64,000 nt of DNA from Echinostoma caproni (taxonomy: Eukaryota > Platyhelminthes > Trematoda > Plagiorchiida > Echinostomatidae). The DNA is taken from NCBI GenBank assembly GCA_900618425.1, contig UZAN01039596.1:1-64000 (forward strand). Reading direction: 5' to 3'. The stretch's first letter is position 1. Each line of letters starts with the position of its first letter. Positions 11,946-25,900 of this stretch are shown here, piece by piece. A program made the translations under genes and the position numbers. Under the pieces are notes generated by a model, which was not told where the DNA came from, made no database searches, and worked only from the letters and a program-made list of their open reading frames with translations.

Positions 11946-13737
11946 CAGATTCACAACTTCTTGAAATATGTTTCTTTATGTAGCCACAAAGCTGAATGTG
12001 GATCCCAGTTTATCATATATGGTCTTTCTGATATTCGTTCCACAATAAACGCACACTTCATACCTGTTCATGCGGATATGCATTTTTCAAGTTTGATCAT
12101 TTAGCTTCCACATTAGCAAAGATGAAATTCATTTGGTATTGTAGTTGTGCCAATGCAACCTCTGATTCCGATTTCTTTTTATGCTGACTGGAAGTGGAGT
12201 TTGGAATACATTCTTTAAATCACCTTAAAGCATCTTATAACTACACTCAACTGTCAAACAGTGTTACGAATTTAACTGTAAGTATTTTCACTTTCAATTT
12301 ATTGTTTGTCCTGGAGAACGCCGATTTTTACCCCTTCTTGCGGTATTAGCTTCAGACTTTAGTTCTCTGTCCAATGAGTCTCGGGGAAAGTGTACAATGG
12401 CGAAATTATAGGCGCCCTGTGAGGGAATGCGTCGATCTTGTTCAGTAATTTCCTAGGATATGGCTAGTCAACGCTGCATTTAGAAGGTTTCAGACTGAGT
12501 AGATATACACGGAAGTGCTCAGCTCAATGGTATCAGACGTCGCATCTCCTTGAAAACGTAGACAGATGAATAATTCATGCTTCGGGGGTTTGTGAATCTG
12601 TTCTGAAATAGGGGACTTTCCTTGAAGTTACTGTTGATGAGTCGTTCAGAATAACTGTTGTCTCTGAGAAAGCCTTGGTCTTTTGTCAGTTAATTCTCTA
12701 TTATGCTGGTAGAGCAGATTATGCGCGCTCTTGATGTATGAATCTGAATTAAATTTCTCTGCCGTCTAAATGAGACAAAGATGCAAATCTGTTACATTGC
12801 CCTGGCCAAATTCGTCTTCTATTTATTCGGCGTTCCAAATAATCACCATCTTTTCAAAGGAGTGCCTTGCCCAAGGAGGCCAATTAGTCGTTTTCTGCTG
12901 TTTCCACTATGAACTGATTTAATTATTGAGCTTCAGTGTTTATTTGGATCATTCATTTCCACTTCCTCTCGATTTGTCTGTAAGACGGAATATGGCCTAC
13001 ACGAGTAGACACTACAGACGTATTTGCTCAATTTCTTACTTCAACATTGTGCTTTCTAATTTGGCTATATATATATACGCTAAGTAGAAGCATAATTAGG
13101 AACCCATAGCCACTCCGCCTATTTGAAACGAAAACTTTCCAGTATGGCCCCAAATTAATCACTGACATTGCCATCAAGAAAACAGTCGAATTACAATGGA
13201 CTTTACCCAAACAAACACATTGGACTCATATCTCCTCTCTCTTCATCGTAAATGATCTCCCAACCGAGTGTAAATGTGTGTCCAAAAGTTTGTTATCTCA
13301 CACTGTCTTTTCTTACTTCTCCTGTATCACCGTTTGAATCTGTGCAACCTTGAGCATGCCGATACATTTTCTACTAGTTCAAAGATATAGCTGAGAACTG
13401 AAAAGTATTTTACGTGAAGTAGGGTGGAAATTTATTCTTTTTAATAAATGATTCATTAGTCGTGATGGTATTTATTCTGGTCAAGACATGTATTCTTAAT
13501 TACTCATCTTTTTTTATTCTGGTCAAAGTAAATTATACTAATAACGTACTACGTAGAAATTTCTGGCTTAAAAAATGATAAATTAGGTGACCGGAAACTA
13601 ATCATGTAAAATCCCTTATCCTAAAAGGTATGAAACAATATTGCTAGAAACATATGGGACGACTTTAACGGTTGACCTTTAAACGTGCGGTTTGTTGAAT
13701 TAATATTTTGAAAGGCCAGCGTGGCCAAACGGGATGA
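11946..13737. other. No gene recognised
   Basis: Short open frames only, AT-rich, with a short (AT)n stretch near 13066. Nothing can be assigned. Confidence 0.5.
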
Positions 13738-13973
13738 TTCATTCAAAAGTTTTGGCACAGCATTAAACCCTTGAGTGAACTTATTCGAGAGGCGAATAAA
13801 TCCGACAGCTCAGTTCTCGGATTGTGTAAGTGCTTCAATGTCAACATAAGTCTGATTAATTGCATAATCGATTTTTCTATCCAGACAAAAACCGGGAGTA
13901 TGGAACTCGATCAAAATTTAGCAAGACTATGGTTAAATTTGATCGATATGGAGGGCAGTCGGAGGTTGATCAG
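13738..13973 (+). other. Candidate exon pair with 59-bp intron
   Basis: An open frame from 13738 reaches a strong donor (GTAAGT at 13826). A pyrimidine-rich acceptor (TTTTTCTATCCAG) ends at 13884. The second segment runs to 13973, where CAG meets GTGCAA. Joined, the frame stays open for about 59 codons, reading ...SELIREANKSDSS... then ...SKFSKTMVKFDRYGGQ. Very short introns are common in flatworm genes. However, unspliced sequence is also open, and GTAAGT occurs by chance many times in a window this size. I do not recognise the protein, so this is a weak call. Confidence 0.22.
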
Positions 13974-13976
13974 GTG

Positions 13977-16900
13977 CAATTTTTCTCATGCCAAGGTTTG
14001 GAAAATGATGGCCTAATTTAAGCCGGTACTGAGGTCACCTGATATGAAGCAATTATCAAATCGTTATTGCCTAACATTTAGGAGGGGCAAATAGAACATA
14101 GGCAATAAAAGTACAATTCCCGTATCATGGATATGCGTATTTTTAAAGTAACTTCTAAAGATAATTTTACTGGGGCTTCGTTATTTTACACCAGCAACCA
14201 TCATCAAAATCGGGGAATCGCACATTTTATTGTCAGGTGGCTAATAGCAGCAAAGACACAAGGGTATATTATTGCAGGAGTGTTGTGTGTGCTGTGAGGT
14301 ACTGTCATGTTTAATCTCATTAATAAGGTTCAGAGCACCACACGTTGGGAGGAACCAATGAGAAGAACGTCAGGAAGTTGAACGAGTTCTGACTGTGCTT
14401 GACATCTGTTTTCAGTGAATTCAACGACAACGTTGTTTTATTTACTGCTAAAACCAATCCTCAATATATGGGTCATAATATACCACAGAGTGGAGGAAAC
14501 GTTACAGCTTGATCCAAAATAATTCCCTCGGTTTGAGAAAAGCGCGAGGCAGTAATGAGAAGCCACGCCAATGAAAAGTAGCTGTTGTGAAGCATTCTGA
14601 ATAGGTTCTTACGAGTTACCATTACTACTATGTTATGTTGTTTTGAAACCTCAGAGAAACTCTCATCAACTGTCAGAGTCATTAAAACTACTTATTCAGA
14701 ATGTCTACCAAAGATATGACCACACTCTATAGGGAAAGGCAAGAATCAAGGCTATTATTTTCGTGAGGCCTATATACTGGTTGGCACAATGAGGTCAATT
14801 TATCTGACGATAATCGCAATGGTTTGATCTTTCAGACTGGTGTGAGAACTGCAGTGGTTGAATGTTCTCCTGTGGTCATAACTATTTTTGGAAGCCAAAA
14901 TGTTCACAAAGAATTATATACTGCAATATGTCATATTATCACATGCTGGGTTTTATATAGACTGCGTAAACTTTGTCAACATCGATTAAAATGTGAGCCA
15001 ATTTATTTTGCTGGGCATCAATTTGTAATTTTCGCCAGTGCTCTTGCAGAACGATGTTTGAATTATTTTAACCCGATGGTTAAAAGCAGAACATGATATG
15101 CCAGCCATTTTGTTCATTTTCTTGCAGTATTTAAACTCAAAACCTTTTTTACTTTATTGACGGTGAATGGCAATTGGAAAAAGAAAGTGTACACTCAGTT
15201 TTTCAGTCAATTAAAAATACAATTACGAGAAAGCGCTATGTGATTCCCAGTGAATCAGAAACCTATATACTTCGGTGAACATTGGTAACAATACTAAAAA
15301 CAGCCAAATTCAGAATTTGAATTCGGCCAGTGATAATGAACTTACCATCTAATCACTAAGTTGAGCTGGCAATCGACCCTCGTTCCACTTAACTTGAGTC
15401 ACAAATACAGTTCATGTTCATGCCCATTATTTTAAAGGCTTCATTTGTTTGCTAAGATATATTGATATAACTATAGAACTTGTCACTTTTGACTGAAATT
15501 CTTCGGGTGCGCTGAACTATGAAGAGTAAATAACAGGAAATGGATTTTTAGTAACCGCTTTAGCAATCTTAGCAACTGTCTTCAACAATGGTTGTCATCA
15601 AGCAGTCAAGGAAAAGATGACATTCAATCAATACGTGCATAATATCATTGAGACAGTATAGCTCATCTGTTTACATGCACATTTCTCACCCGTATAACGT
15701 GCTACTGAATCTTTGAGATGAAGTTACTCAAGTAAGATCCCCACGGAACATACACGTTTGGGACTGACTCTTCAGACGCCATTTAACAAAACCTCCTTTA
15801 TTTGTCTGATTGAAATAAATTATTCACTTTCATCTATCAACATGTATAAATAGATACTTGTAGAGGTAGTCAAAATACCATACAGTGTTTTATCCAACAA
15901 ATTAACACTTGGGTCCTCGGTCAATCCTTGAATGAGTTTGGAACCAGCAATAATCGTGTTTTCTGCATGTTTTATTCCAAGAACGATAAATTGAAATTTA
16001 TACATAGGGGATAATGCTGATAAGTGAAGAATGCCGATGTTGTAACGTAGCAAACAACGGTATGCTCGGATTAGCGCGGGTCGTGAGCCAAGAACCCGCA
16101 AAAAGACAACTCATGAGCAGAAAACAAACGACCCAGTGACTGAGTGAATACGACACGAATACGCCTACACTGCGGTGCTCAGTGCAAATCCCGAGATAAT
16201 CGAAAGGATAGTAAGATCCCCGAATCCAACCAGAAAAAAATACAGAATACAGGACTCCAGGTGAGATTCTGCAGTTGGCTCGACCCAAAGGTGATGGCTG
16301 TAAACAACTCACCTGTTTTTGTCCAGTTTCTAGTCCGGCCAGCATTAACTTTGAAAATTCGAACAACAGTATAAGGTTAGGAAACAATTTCCAATCAGGA
16401 TCAACCATGGTCAATGGTGAAGATTGAGGTTTTTCCTCTGAATTCTCCAATTTTCATAAAAATAATTAGTAGAATAAAGAATCGCAAAGTAAAATGGTTA
16501 CATTTTCGGGGAAAATGGTTCTTCCCTATCAAGGCAATTAAGTACATCTAGAATTCATTCCAGGCATGCAAATTACCCTCGGGATAAAAAGTACATTGTT
16601 GTTAACCCGAAACCTGATGACCATCCAGGAAGCGTCCCCGAAAGATGTTTCTTTTTCTTCAACTGCGCGGTAAACGTTGATCGGCCATCACCTACCTTCC
16701 GGAGTATTGGGATGCCTTAGAAGCGGTAAAAGAGAACACATTTCAGTTGAACAGGAAATCCAACCCTCGAAGACTGCTCAAGTACCAAACCTTTCAACGA
16801 TTATTAAAGATGGTCAAGAATGCCGGTTACATTTATTATAATGTTTTTACCAGAGGTCATTCTGTCTCTTCGACTCTATAATTATCGTTTAGACTCAATC

Positions 16901-18300
16901 AGTTTCAAATTCCGCTTATCGTTTTTGGCATTCCAACACTATTCACATTCTCCACATGAGCTTCCCATCGAGACCGTCACGGATCATTCTACTTGAACAA
17001 CTTACCCACCTAAGATATTGTTCCTCATTAATTTTGTTTTATATCAATACGCCTGCGCATCGCAAATCGTCTTTTACGCCTTGAGTGAATTACATATGTA
17101 ATAATTCATCCATTTAAATGGAAAACAATTGGCGTGCCCATTTCGTTGCATCTCTATAGTTAGTGAAACAACAAACGTAAGACGAAGACCCTCAGGCTCT
17201 ATGATTTTTCATGTTGTTTTGCTCTGTTGTTCGTTGTACTGAGCAATCTTGTTTTCGTTCTACGGTTGCTATTTCATGGATACTAAAATCACCTTGACTG
17301 CAGTATGTACATGTACAGTAGCAACGAAGTAACCATGGATACCTTGTGCAAACTCATGCTTCTGATTTCTCGAATCAAATTTGGGACCGGGAACCATTGT
17401 TTTCAATGGTTTATCGGCTAGTTGAAAATTGAACGCATCACATGATATCTTCAGTCAGATTGAGGTGGTACATGAAATGGCTCATTTTCGTTAATCAGCA
17501 TTTAAAATGAACTAGCGTACCCCACACTGACTGGGATTTGTGCCACATTTATTTTTACACTTTTTTCGAACCATCCGCCCCTCAGTATTAATCATATGAG
17601 TGGTTCAACACTGATGATGAAAGAAATTAAAATGGATCCGACCTTCATTGTACTCGGTAAATTTCATTGGCAACATGTTTCCATCGAGCGATGAGGTCGA
17701 AACAAAAATCTGGACGCGTTGAGCAAAGGCCAAGTACGCAAGTCCTCATCTGTTAGGCATCCAAGTATGTAGCTGTTACAGACAATTCCCTAACCATTAT
17801 CAAACTTTATACTGCGCTCTTTCATTCGCCTCACGAGACATCTGCGGTGCAGTACAACCTCCGAATTTTTACCCGAGAACCAGGATTGTTAGTCTGTTAT
17901 TGTTGGCCATATCGGAACGCAATTTGCAGCTTGTGATACGTCAATGCCACTTGATGTGACGCGTGTGTCCTTTTTGATAAAAGTATCCCACTATTCTTGC
18001 TGGCAATGGATTGCGTGGTGCACATACAGCTCGTAATTCTTCACAGGGATGAAACAGTAGCACAGAACATAACGAAAGCTTTCCACCGAGGAGTGACGTG
18101 CTTACTTCAGGAGACTAAAACAGGTCCATACACAAAGCGGATAAATGATGATTAAAATTATTACGAAACTTATATAAACGTTAGAATTCGAAGATTTTCT
18201 ACGGTAAACCACCTTGAATCTTAAATAAAGTTTACAGTTCAAGCAACCGGAGCTTTCAGTTGATCGTTTTTAACCCAAAGCCCCCTACTTTTACATCGAT
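13977..18300. other. No gene recognised; one long minus-strand frame
   Basis: Mostly short frames. The exception is a 150-codon frame on the minus strand at 15998-16450. Its later part is hydrophobic (around VCFLLMSCLF) and it has no motif I can name. The opposite strand is partly open too, which argues against real coding. Confidence 0.4.
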
Positions 18301-18309
18301 GTCTTTCCC

Positions 18310-19060
18310 CTCGTTTGAGCCAAACGGCGAATGCCTAAGTATTACTTCGTATTTAGTAAAAAATCCCTTTATTTTCACGAAACTTCGTTTGGCATCGATT
18401 AGCTCTGAATCAGTATCCCGGATAAACTATATTAAATAACTGGGTGTTTTTATTGATCCTAATCTTCATTGGACCTCTCACATTCACCATATCGTCAGTA
18501 AGCTTTGACGACTTTCTTTTCATATCCCTAAACTTCGTCCGTTTCGTATTCCACAATCAATTATTTCCAATTTTTTGTATCACTGTCTTCCCTGTTTTAC
18601 TTCATCGTTCACCTGTTATTCTTCCAATCCCCTGAAGAAAGATTTTAAACTGCTTGGACGTGAATTGACCATCATTAGCCGTGTCTCTACAATCCCGCTG
18701 AAGAAGTTGATAACTGATCTATGCGAACGTCATTTCGATGCATATGAAAAGTTTGCACATAAGATACTCATCGACTCCACACATCCGCTACAGGCAGATC
18801 TAAATTCATGTTGTCCCCATTCTTCAACTAGACCCCAATATCGTTGTGTTCCCTCTGGAATAAACATTTATCGTATCTCTACAGTACCCTCATTAGCACG
18901 TATTCTAGTTAACAAAGAACACGTTTTCACAGAGTTTGTTAACAGTTTGGGGATTCAAATATCTTTTTTCATTATTTTGAAAAACTTTCTCTCTCGCTTC
19001 AGCCTGTATGTTTTAAACTGAAATGTAAGATTCATGCCTAAAGCAGTTTATGCAACAAAA
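18310..19060 (+). pseudogene. L2/CR1-group LINE, copy 1 (RT thumb to 3' end)
   Basis: After a stop the frames read LGVFIDPNLHWTSHIHHIVS, RLSFHIPKLRPF, KKDFKLLGRELTIISRVS, LCERHFDAYEKFAHKILIDS, STRPQYRCVPSGINIYRIS and PSLARILVNKEH. This is the segment after the YxDD box through the C-terminus of L2/CR1-group LINEs. It matches copy 2 (20380-20918) piece by piece. The 3' untranslated part, AACTGAAATGTAAG...GCAGTTTATGCAACAAAA at about 19016-19060, also matches copy 2. At least two stops and several frame changes make it dead. The upstream RT core is missing, which fits 5' truncation during insertion. Confidence 0.78.
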
Positions 19061-19139
19061 CACAACAGAAACTTCTGTTGAATAATGCAACCAGTCTTCA
19101 TTGCACAGGGGAATTTGTGTTTGGGACATTTGTGACCAA

Positions 19140-21055
19140 TAACGCGGCAACTGGCATAATGGAAACAGCTTTTTCCCACTTTCATTCCACTCGGATGTTA
19201 AAATAGGCCAAGAGATAACACCGTCACTGCAACGACAGAAGGAACGTGCGTACAAATACCACAGTACTTCAGATGTTAGGTATTTGTCCAGGCTTATCAA
19301 AGCTGAGGTAAATAGATTGAACGCATTATTCTCTGATCAAATTCTCAGGACTGGAGACAGCAAACATCTGTGACAAGCTATAAGAATTCTCTGTGGAAGG
19401 GAGAAAGTACGGTCGAACGTAGATGTGGACGCTTATGATCTCGATGCCGCATTCCTGCGCCAGTCATCAAACATTATTCCCTCCTACTCGTCACAAATGT
19501 TTGTAACGTGGAGGCACTCTCATACTGTGATGTGTTAAAACTTAAAAAGTTGCAAATCGTCTTCTGCTGCAGGCCCGGATGACTTACATCCAGCTCTCTT
19601 CAAATTTGGTGCTACTTTCCTAACTGGGGCAATTACCTCCACTGTAAATGAATCTCTTCACACTTCTACTATCCCCGACTGTTGGAGGTCGGTCACAGTC
19701 ACACCAATCCCCAAAGCATCCAAATCTTCTATCCTCTCCAAACGTTTTCATCCCATAACATTAACATCTTCAGCTCTTAAATTGACTGAAAAGGCCATCC
19801 TCAAACGCCTTCAGCAGTCTATAAACATTCCCAGTGATCCGTTACAGTTTGCCTACAAGCCTAATAGATCGACTTTGGACGCCGTCTCCACCTTCATTCA
19901 TTTCATTACTAAATCTTTGAACAGCTCTGTTAGGTCTGTTCGGTGTATTTTCCTGGACTACTCTTCTGCATTTGATTCCATTCCTCGATCCAAGTTGTTA
20001 CAAACACTGGAAACAGTTGTTAGCTTGATTATCCAACTATTTTACCGATAGCGTACAAACCACTAGATTGGGGAAGGCCACATCGAATCCCTTAGTCAAC
20101 AACTCCGGGGTCCATCAAGGAACTGTGCTATCACAATAATTATTTTCCACTTACATTTGTGATATTCCCTGCGTTTCTCCTGCACGAATTTTGAAATATA
20201 CTGATGATGTCGTGTTGTGCCAACCTATCTCTTCTTACTCTGATCTAAGCTCTTTCACCAATAATATTGATCAAATTTAGTCAAATTTAGCCTCATTGGG
20301 TCTAGGCCTGTGCCCCAGTAAATGTGTTGAGTGTTTATATGGTTTTGCACACTCTCCATAACCGACAGACCACACAGTGATTAATAACAATCCTTTATCC
20401 AGGGTGAACTCTGTCAAATATCTTGGTGTAACCCACATCCGCAATTGCATTGGTAAACTGCGGCGCCTTTCATTTCAAATACGAAAGCTCAGGCAGTTTC
20501 TCGCATCCCAGTCAGCCATTTCTACCTTTGTTTATCAGTGTGTTTTTCCCATCTTACTCTGCTGTTTCCCAGTTATTTTTCCTGGTTTACTCAAACAGGA
20601 TTTCAAAGACTTACGTCGCGGTCTAACCATTATCAGTCATATGTCTCTTCTATTCCTGTGAATGAATTAACTGTAGAGCTTTCAGAGTATCACGTAACTT
20701 CCTGTGTGAAATTTGCCGAGAGGATTCTCACAGATTCTGACCACTCATTGCATGCAGAACTGACGCTATGTCTTGTACATCACTCAACACGCTCCCAATT
20801 CCGCCAAATTTTACCTCGAATTAACGCATCCCACAATTCACCCATACCATATCTTGCTCGTTTACTCATAAACAAAGAGCGGACAATGAGTGAACTTTGT
20901 CTTAACCTTGGATTGTGAAATGTCCCCTTGCCTGAAAAACCTATTCTCCCCGGTATTTATGTACATCGTGACGGTTAGCGTGTATGATTTTTCAACTGAA
21001 ATGTGAGCTCCAGTGCTTGCAAAAGCTATACAAAATGCAATATAATATAATACTT
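19140..21055 (+). pseudogene. L2/CR1-group LINE, copy 2 (RT, nearly complete)
   Basis: The order is YLSRLIKAEVNRLNALFSDQ, HLWQAIRILCGRE, SSAAGPDDLHPALFKFG, then NESLHTSTIPDCWRSVTVTP and LTEKAILKRLQQS. Next come QFAYKPNRSTLDAVS, motif A CIFLDYSSAFDSIPRSKLL (first Asp kept), NYFTDSVQTTRLGKATSNP, motif B GVHQGTVLS, and motif C KYTDDVVLC (YADD changed to YTDD). It ends with VNSVKYLGV, KLRRLSFQIRKLR, and a C-terminus stopping at 20919. Compared with copy 1 about a dozen residues are deleted after KYLGV. Frames change repeatedly. The 3' untranslated part is homologous to copy 1 and ends in an ATA-rich run near 21050. No endonuclease is present. Confidence 0.85.
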
Positions 21056-22549
21056 TTGTGCGAATTAGTTGTATTCTGTAGAGCGAAAACGGTCACCAGG
21101 AAAGATTTTCCTAACGGTAAAGACCATAGACCGCGTTTGATTTGGCTGTGCGCATAATACATCACTTGAAATACAATTATCCTTTCTGAAATCTTACCTC
21201 AACTGTTCCTGTCCGGTTCAATGGTTTTCAAAGTTGTCCCGAGAAATGATCCATCACATCTAGCTCTGTGGATGTTATTCCCGGAACAACTGTTGCGACT
21301 TGATTTATTGATACAGAGATTCTGGTTATTATCAACAACCAAATGAACCTTCTGCTGTTAGGGGTATGGGAAATCGATGCAGTTTCACGTTTCTCATCTG
21401 CTAAGCCGTAGAAATGTGTCTTTATCACGTGGTCTATTTTTGTATTTAGCGTTGTGTAACGGTATTGAAACTAAACAACACAAAATGTTTGAGAGTGCCA
21501 CCAATGAATTCGAATTCCATGGGCCCTATCTAAGTATGGCTTTGGCAAATAATTTGACTGCGGAATAAGTGGAAGGGACGAAATCGTCAGAAGAGCCAAA
21601 AGAAGATTTCTGATCAAAGCAAGCCATAGCCTCCCCAATCCTGAGTTTCACCAGTATTCAGCATTGCGNCGTTCCGGTCACCTACTGTGGATGCCTATGT
21701 CATATTCTGAATTAGATTGACGTTGTCGTTATGCAAAGCTACCGTTATGTGTAGTCGTTTTCGATCAACAGAAAGGGTTACAAAGAAAAAAAAGTCAAAG
21801 CAAACGAGGTTTTTCATTTACGTTTAGGATTATCAGCATTGCAAAGATGCTGATTTTTGGTGAAATTCGAACGCGGACACAAAAGATAGATGATTCGAAG
21901 AGTTCACCACTTCAGTTATCCGTTTTTACCCTGCTTCTGAAGTTTTTTATTGGAGAATAATAAGTTCAAGAGAACGGTCTCACGAAGAGTAAAAAATCTC
22001 CCAAACCGTCCCATAAACTTTGCCTGAACAAAGTGACGGGTATCTAGTTGTTTCCGTTCCGACGCAGGTTTTATGTGCCATAGGTTGCTTTCAGTTTAAT
22101 AGTAGTGATATGTTAACCATAAAAGAAGCAGATGATAATTCCTCAAACCTATCTGAGCAGCAGTATATGTATTAAACAGTAACGATAAAGACGTCCTCTT
22201 GTTTTGCAAAACGATTTCTATCAATGCCCTTGAACGCGATTAGTTAAAAACACACTGAAAATTGCCTGCAAGCCGAGTGCGATGGTTTGCGCAACGAAGA
22301 AGAATAAGTGGAGTAAAACAAGATGTTCCAGCATCTGGTGTTTCACGCTTTTTTAAGAAAAAAAAGTAATGTGATCTGAGCCCTTGTGTAATTGGTTCGT
22401 CCGCAGTGCTGAAATCAACGTGTGCATTGTCTCTTTGATACACACTTGAAGTCTCCAATCAAAAACAGGGCATTGTTTTTCCTTGGATCAGTGATGAATA
22501 CTGTTGGTAAGCGCTGTGTAATACGTCTCTAAACTCCGCCTCTAATTTT
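21056..22549. other. No gene recognised
   Basis: A short open stretch near 21560-21718 reads DEIVRRAKRRFLIKASHSLP and contains an ambiguous base at 21669. I cannot assign it. The rest is short frames. Confidence 0.4.
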
Positions 22550-22999
22550 CTAAAACATTCTTTGGCGAGATTTTACAGCGGTGAGCTGGATTTCTCGAAT
22601 TCCTTCGTCTGATCTGAAAAACACTATTTGTTTTTCATGTTTGAGTTTGAAATATACAGTTTTGTCTGGCCGGCTCCAAAACAACCAGTGTGCACGCAAA
22701 TGTAATTTGACAATTGTTTTCGAACACCGAGTCGCTGTTTTGAACTTAGCAGATTTAAAACGGGTAGATACTTTGCCAAATTTTATCATGGGAGAGATTT
22801 TGCGTGGACTGACAGTTTCTAATGGAAAAATAGGAGTGAAAATCGGATCACGCTTTTTCTCCCCCGTTTCCGCTAACTCTTTTTCGAAATCCTGAATGAC
22901 TGACAGGGAAACATGTAAAGAAATGTTTTCTCCCGAATCGTAACTGAGACAAAAAATAAGAGTAGAAAACAAATTTTCCGGAATTTTGAATCTATACAT
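22550..22999 (-). other. Unassigned 149-codon open frame
   Basis: The minus-strand frame starts right after an in-frame TGA and runs 149 codons. It is rich in Lys and Arg (for example VSTRFKSAKFKTATRCSKT) and has no recognisable domain. The plus strand is open over 22581-22895 as well (104 codons). A long opening on both strands of one segment suggests unusual local composition or an old coding repeat more than a live gene. No splice or promoter signal decides between these. Confidence 0.2.
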
Positions 23000-25900
23000 T
23001 CAAATTTTTAAAATGTCCTGGAAATCATTATGAAAACTTTAGTTTGTTATTAATTTTTTCGTTGGATGATCAGTTTGCGTGATATTGTTGGCTGTTTTGT
23101 GAACCGAATCGCCTACAAAATCCAGAAAGCTCCACGCAAAACCACATCACCGCATGTTTGAAAATAAGACGGGGTTAAGTTTTCGGGGACACTGAAAACC
23201 ATCCGAATTTGCTCGTTGACGTACTGCATATTGCTGCTTGTAAGCCAGGCGGTATCCGCAACTTTCGTATGTAAACATTGTTAAGTATCTCGTGATAAAC
23301 CAAAGGATAGATTTCGAGACGTCTATAGTTAAATAGACTGATACGGGTGGGATCAGAACACTTAGTCGACGGATCTCATGTTAGGCTTCGCATGACGATG
23401 CATTCTGTTCAAACAACTGATAGATGATTAATTCTATTATTCATTGGTTATACATTATTCCTTGGAGTTAAAATACCAGATGACGCCAGTGTTCGGTTTT
23501 GAATTTCTTAATGGTTGAATGCTGTCATTGAAAAGGACACTATAGCAGATACAGTTACACGCACTTTGAAAAATGAGATCAGTCAATCATTCGATGAATT
23601 TAAATTGCGTATGACATTTGCATCCAGACTGGCCCTCAGGTTGCAGCTCATAGATAAAGTTCCAGGTTCTCCTATATCATTCTGCGTTTACTTCTTTACT
23701 TGTGTCTGTGGAAAAAAAATATAGCGGTCGCGTGATCAGACGCCTGACTTTGCGTATTCTTGGTTATCATCCGACTTAGTGGGGCACTGGAGTAACAAAC
23801 TTAAAAACAAGCGCGATCTGTGCAATATTGTCAAATCAAAGAACTAAGTTGACTTAACCAGTGTTTTTCCTCCTCTAATAGGTCTTTGAACAGCAATCCA
23901 AGCGGATCAAACATTGTATCCTGGTCACAACACGAATTCGCATTCACAATTATGTGCACGAAAGCAACTTGTGAAATCATTACGCATCTCACGACCCTCT
24001 AGCCATTGAATGTTCACCCAACTCTCCCGCTTGTTGTCAAATCCGAAATAGACACCTAGTGGGAAATAGCGGACAGTATGTACTTTCTTTCAATTTGCAA
24101 AATTAGTATTATCATTTCGTGAGTAATAACTCTGCCCTTCTGTATTTGAACACCATCATCTCACTTGGGATGTACTAGCCGAAAAGCATAATCACTAAAA
24201 CAAATATTGTTCTCAGAAGTGGGTTCTGTTCAAAATATTTGTGCTACAAATGTTGCTATGTCGTTTTTCACGCCTTGATAAACACAAATTACAACTTACG
24301 TTCCAGAAAAGCAATGAATGCGGTTTATTTCCCATGTTTGAAATACCGCCAGTGGTCGTCTACTGTTACGCGTCACACATCACACCCATCCGTTTGCATT
24401 GCAATTTCAAATGTGCTTTGCAAAGATTAGATTAACCGAAAACTGAGAGAGCACACTCAGCAGATGAGTATAGCTGCATTGATCTATCTGTAAACTGCTT
24501 CAAACTGTCGTGACCATTAAGTGATGTTTACCGCGTGTAACAGAGTGCTTCTTCAACACACCAGTGAGATGAAAACCACAGATTGTTGGTTACCAGGAAC
24601 AGCAGTCGATGGCTTCCTGATTGGAGCAACCGCAACTGAAAGGGCTTTTTTTCCTATCCGCTCGCCCGTGATTAACCTAATTTTCATAAGGTCTTTTTTG
24701 TTCTCCCTTCAGTGCTCCTGCTCGTTACAAAGCAGCTCTCAAACTCTCTTGGGCAGAATCTAGTCTAAAATGCAAAGTAACAATTATTATGATTGTTATT
24801 TTGTTTAGGGGGAGGAACCCACTTGATTTGTACATGTGAAGGAGATTTGCTTGAGAAATCGAATAATCATGTGAGGCAATCAGCAACAAAATGAATTTTA
24901 CATTTGTGGATTAGTGATGAGGAGGGGGGGGGGGGGCANCAGACCTTCTACCTATCGGCAAAGACGACCTCGATAACAACCTGTTTATCTCCGATTACTA
25001 GCAAGCGCCAAATGTGATAATTAACTCACATTTCACTCCTCACGCGAGATATCCGTTTGTATGTCTCTGGACTGAGTCGTTTTAATCCGAAAGTATTTTC
25101 ATTGTGCTTGTGTCAAATGTCACCCACGGATAGATCTACAATATGTTGATGGTGTATAATAGCATATTGTATCAAGCGATCATATAGAGGAACGCAAACT
25201 GTGCATGACCCAAACTTCTTACGCACGAAGAGCCGTCTTTCGTAGACTGTTTTTTGTGAGTTCGGTTGAAGCTGTCACTACATATTACTGCAAATTAGTT
25301 CTATGGGGAATTGGTAAATTTCCCTGTCCTAATTAAAACTGGCATTCAAATGAAAAGAAATGACTTTTTAGTTGGTTTGCTGAATTTAATTATATCCGTT
25401 TGCCGAAAGAGTTCAAGCATGACGAAGGATGATATCAGCCTTCGAATGTGATCACACTGGACACAGTAGACCAAGGTCATTCGAGGAATCATTGAGCCGT
25501 CACACTGCGATACTGGCATCAAATGCACTATTGATAGATAAGGTTTGACAGCGATAAAAAAAGTCACATTTTAAAAAGAAATTTGGATGTTGATAGGACA
25601 AAAATAAATGATACCATTGGAAATATAAAGGAAAACAATTATCATTTATGATTTTACCACTCTTAAACATAATCCTCGGGAATGCTTTGTATTTAACACG
25701 CAACCAGATAAACACGCGTCGAAAAATTATAGAGTCATGCCGAGCGGGTCATACTGAAAGAACGCAAATCTTTAGAAATGTCCAGGAAAATGAGGTTGTT
25801 ATGTCCCAGGGTAAGTAGGCACATACGCATGCAATGAATTGAGCAGTACGGCTGTTGTAGATGGCACACATGGGGCCTGTCCGGCGTGAGCAAGCAGAAC

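Noticed and set aside
15998..16450. 150-codon minus-strand frame
   Set aside because: No domain, hydrophobic tail, opposite strand partly open. Kept only as a note, not called as a gene.
16600..16660. Hammerhead-like core (CTGATGA ... GAAA), also near 11690 and 6837
   Set aside because: The bases between the two core elements do not pair into stem II in any of these cases, so none is a ribozyme.
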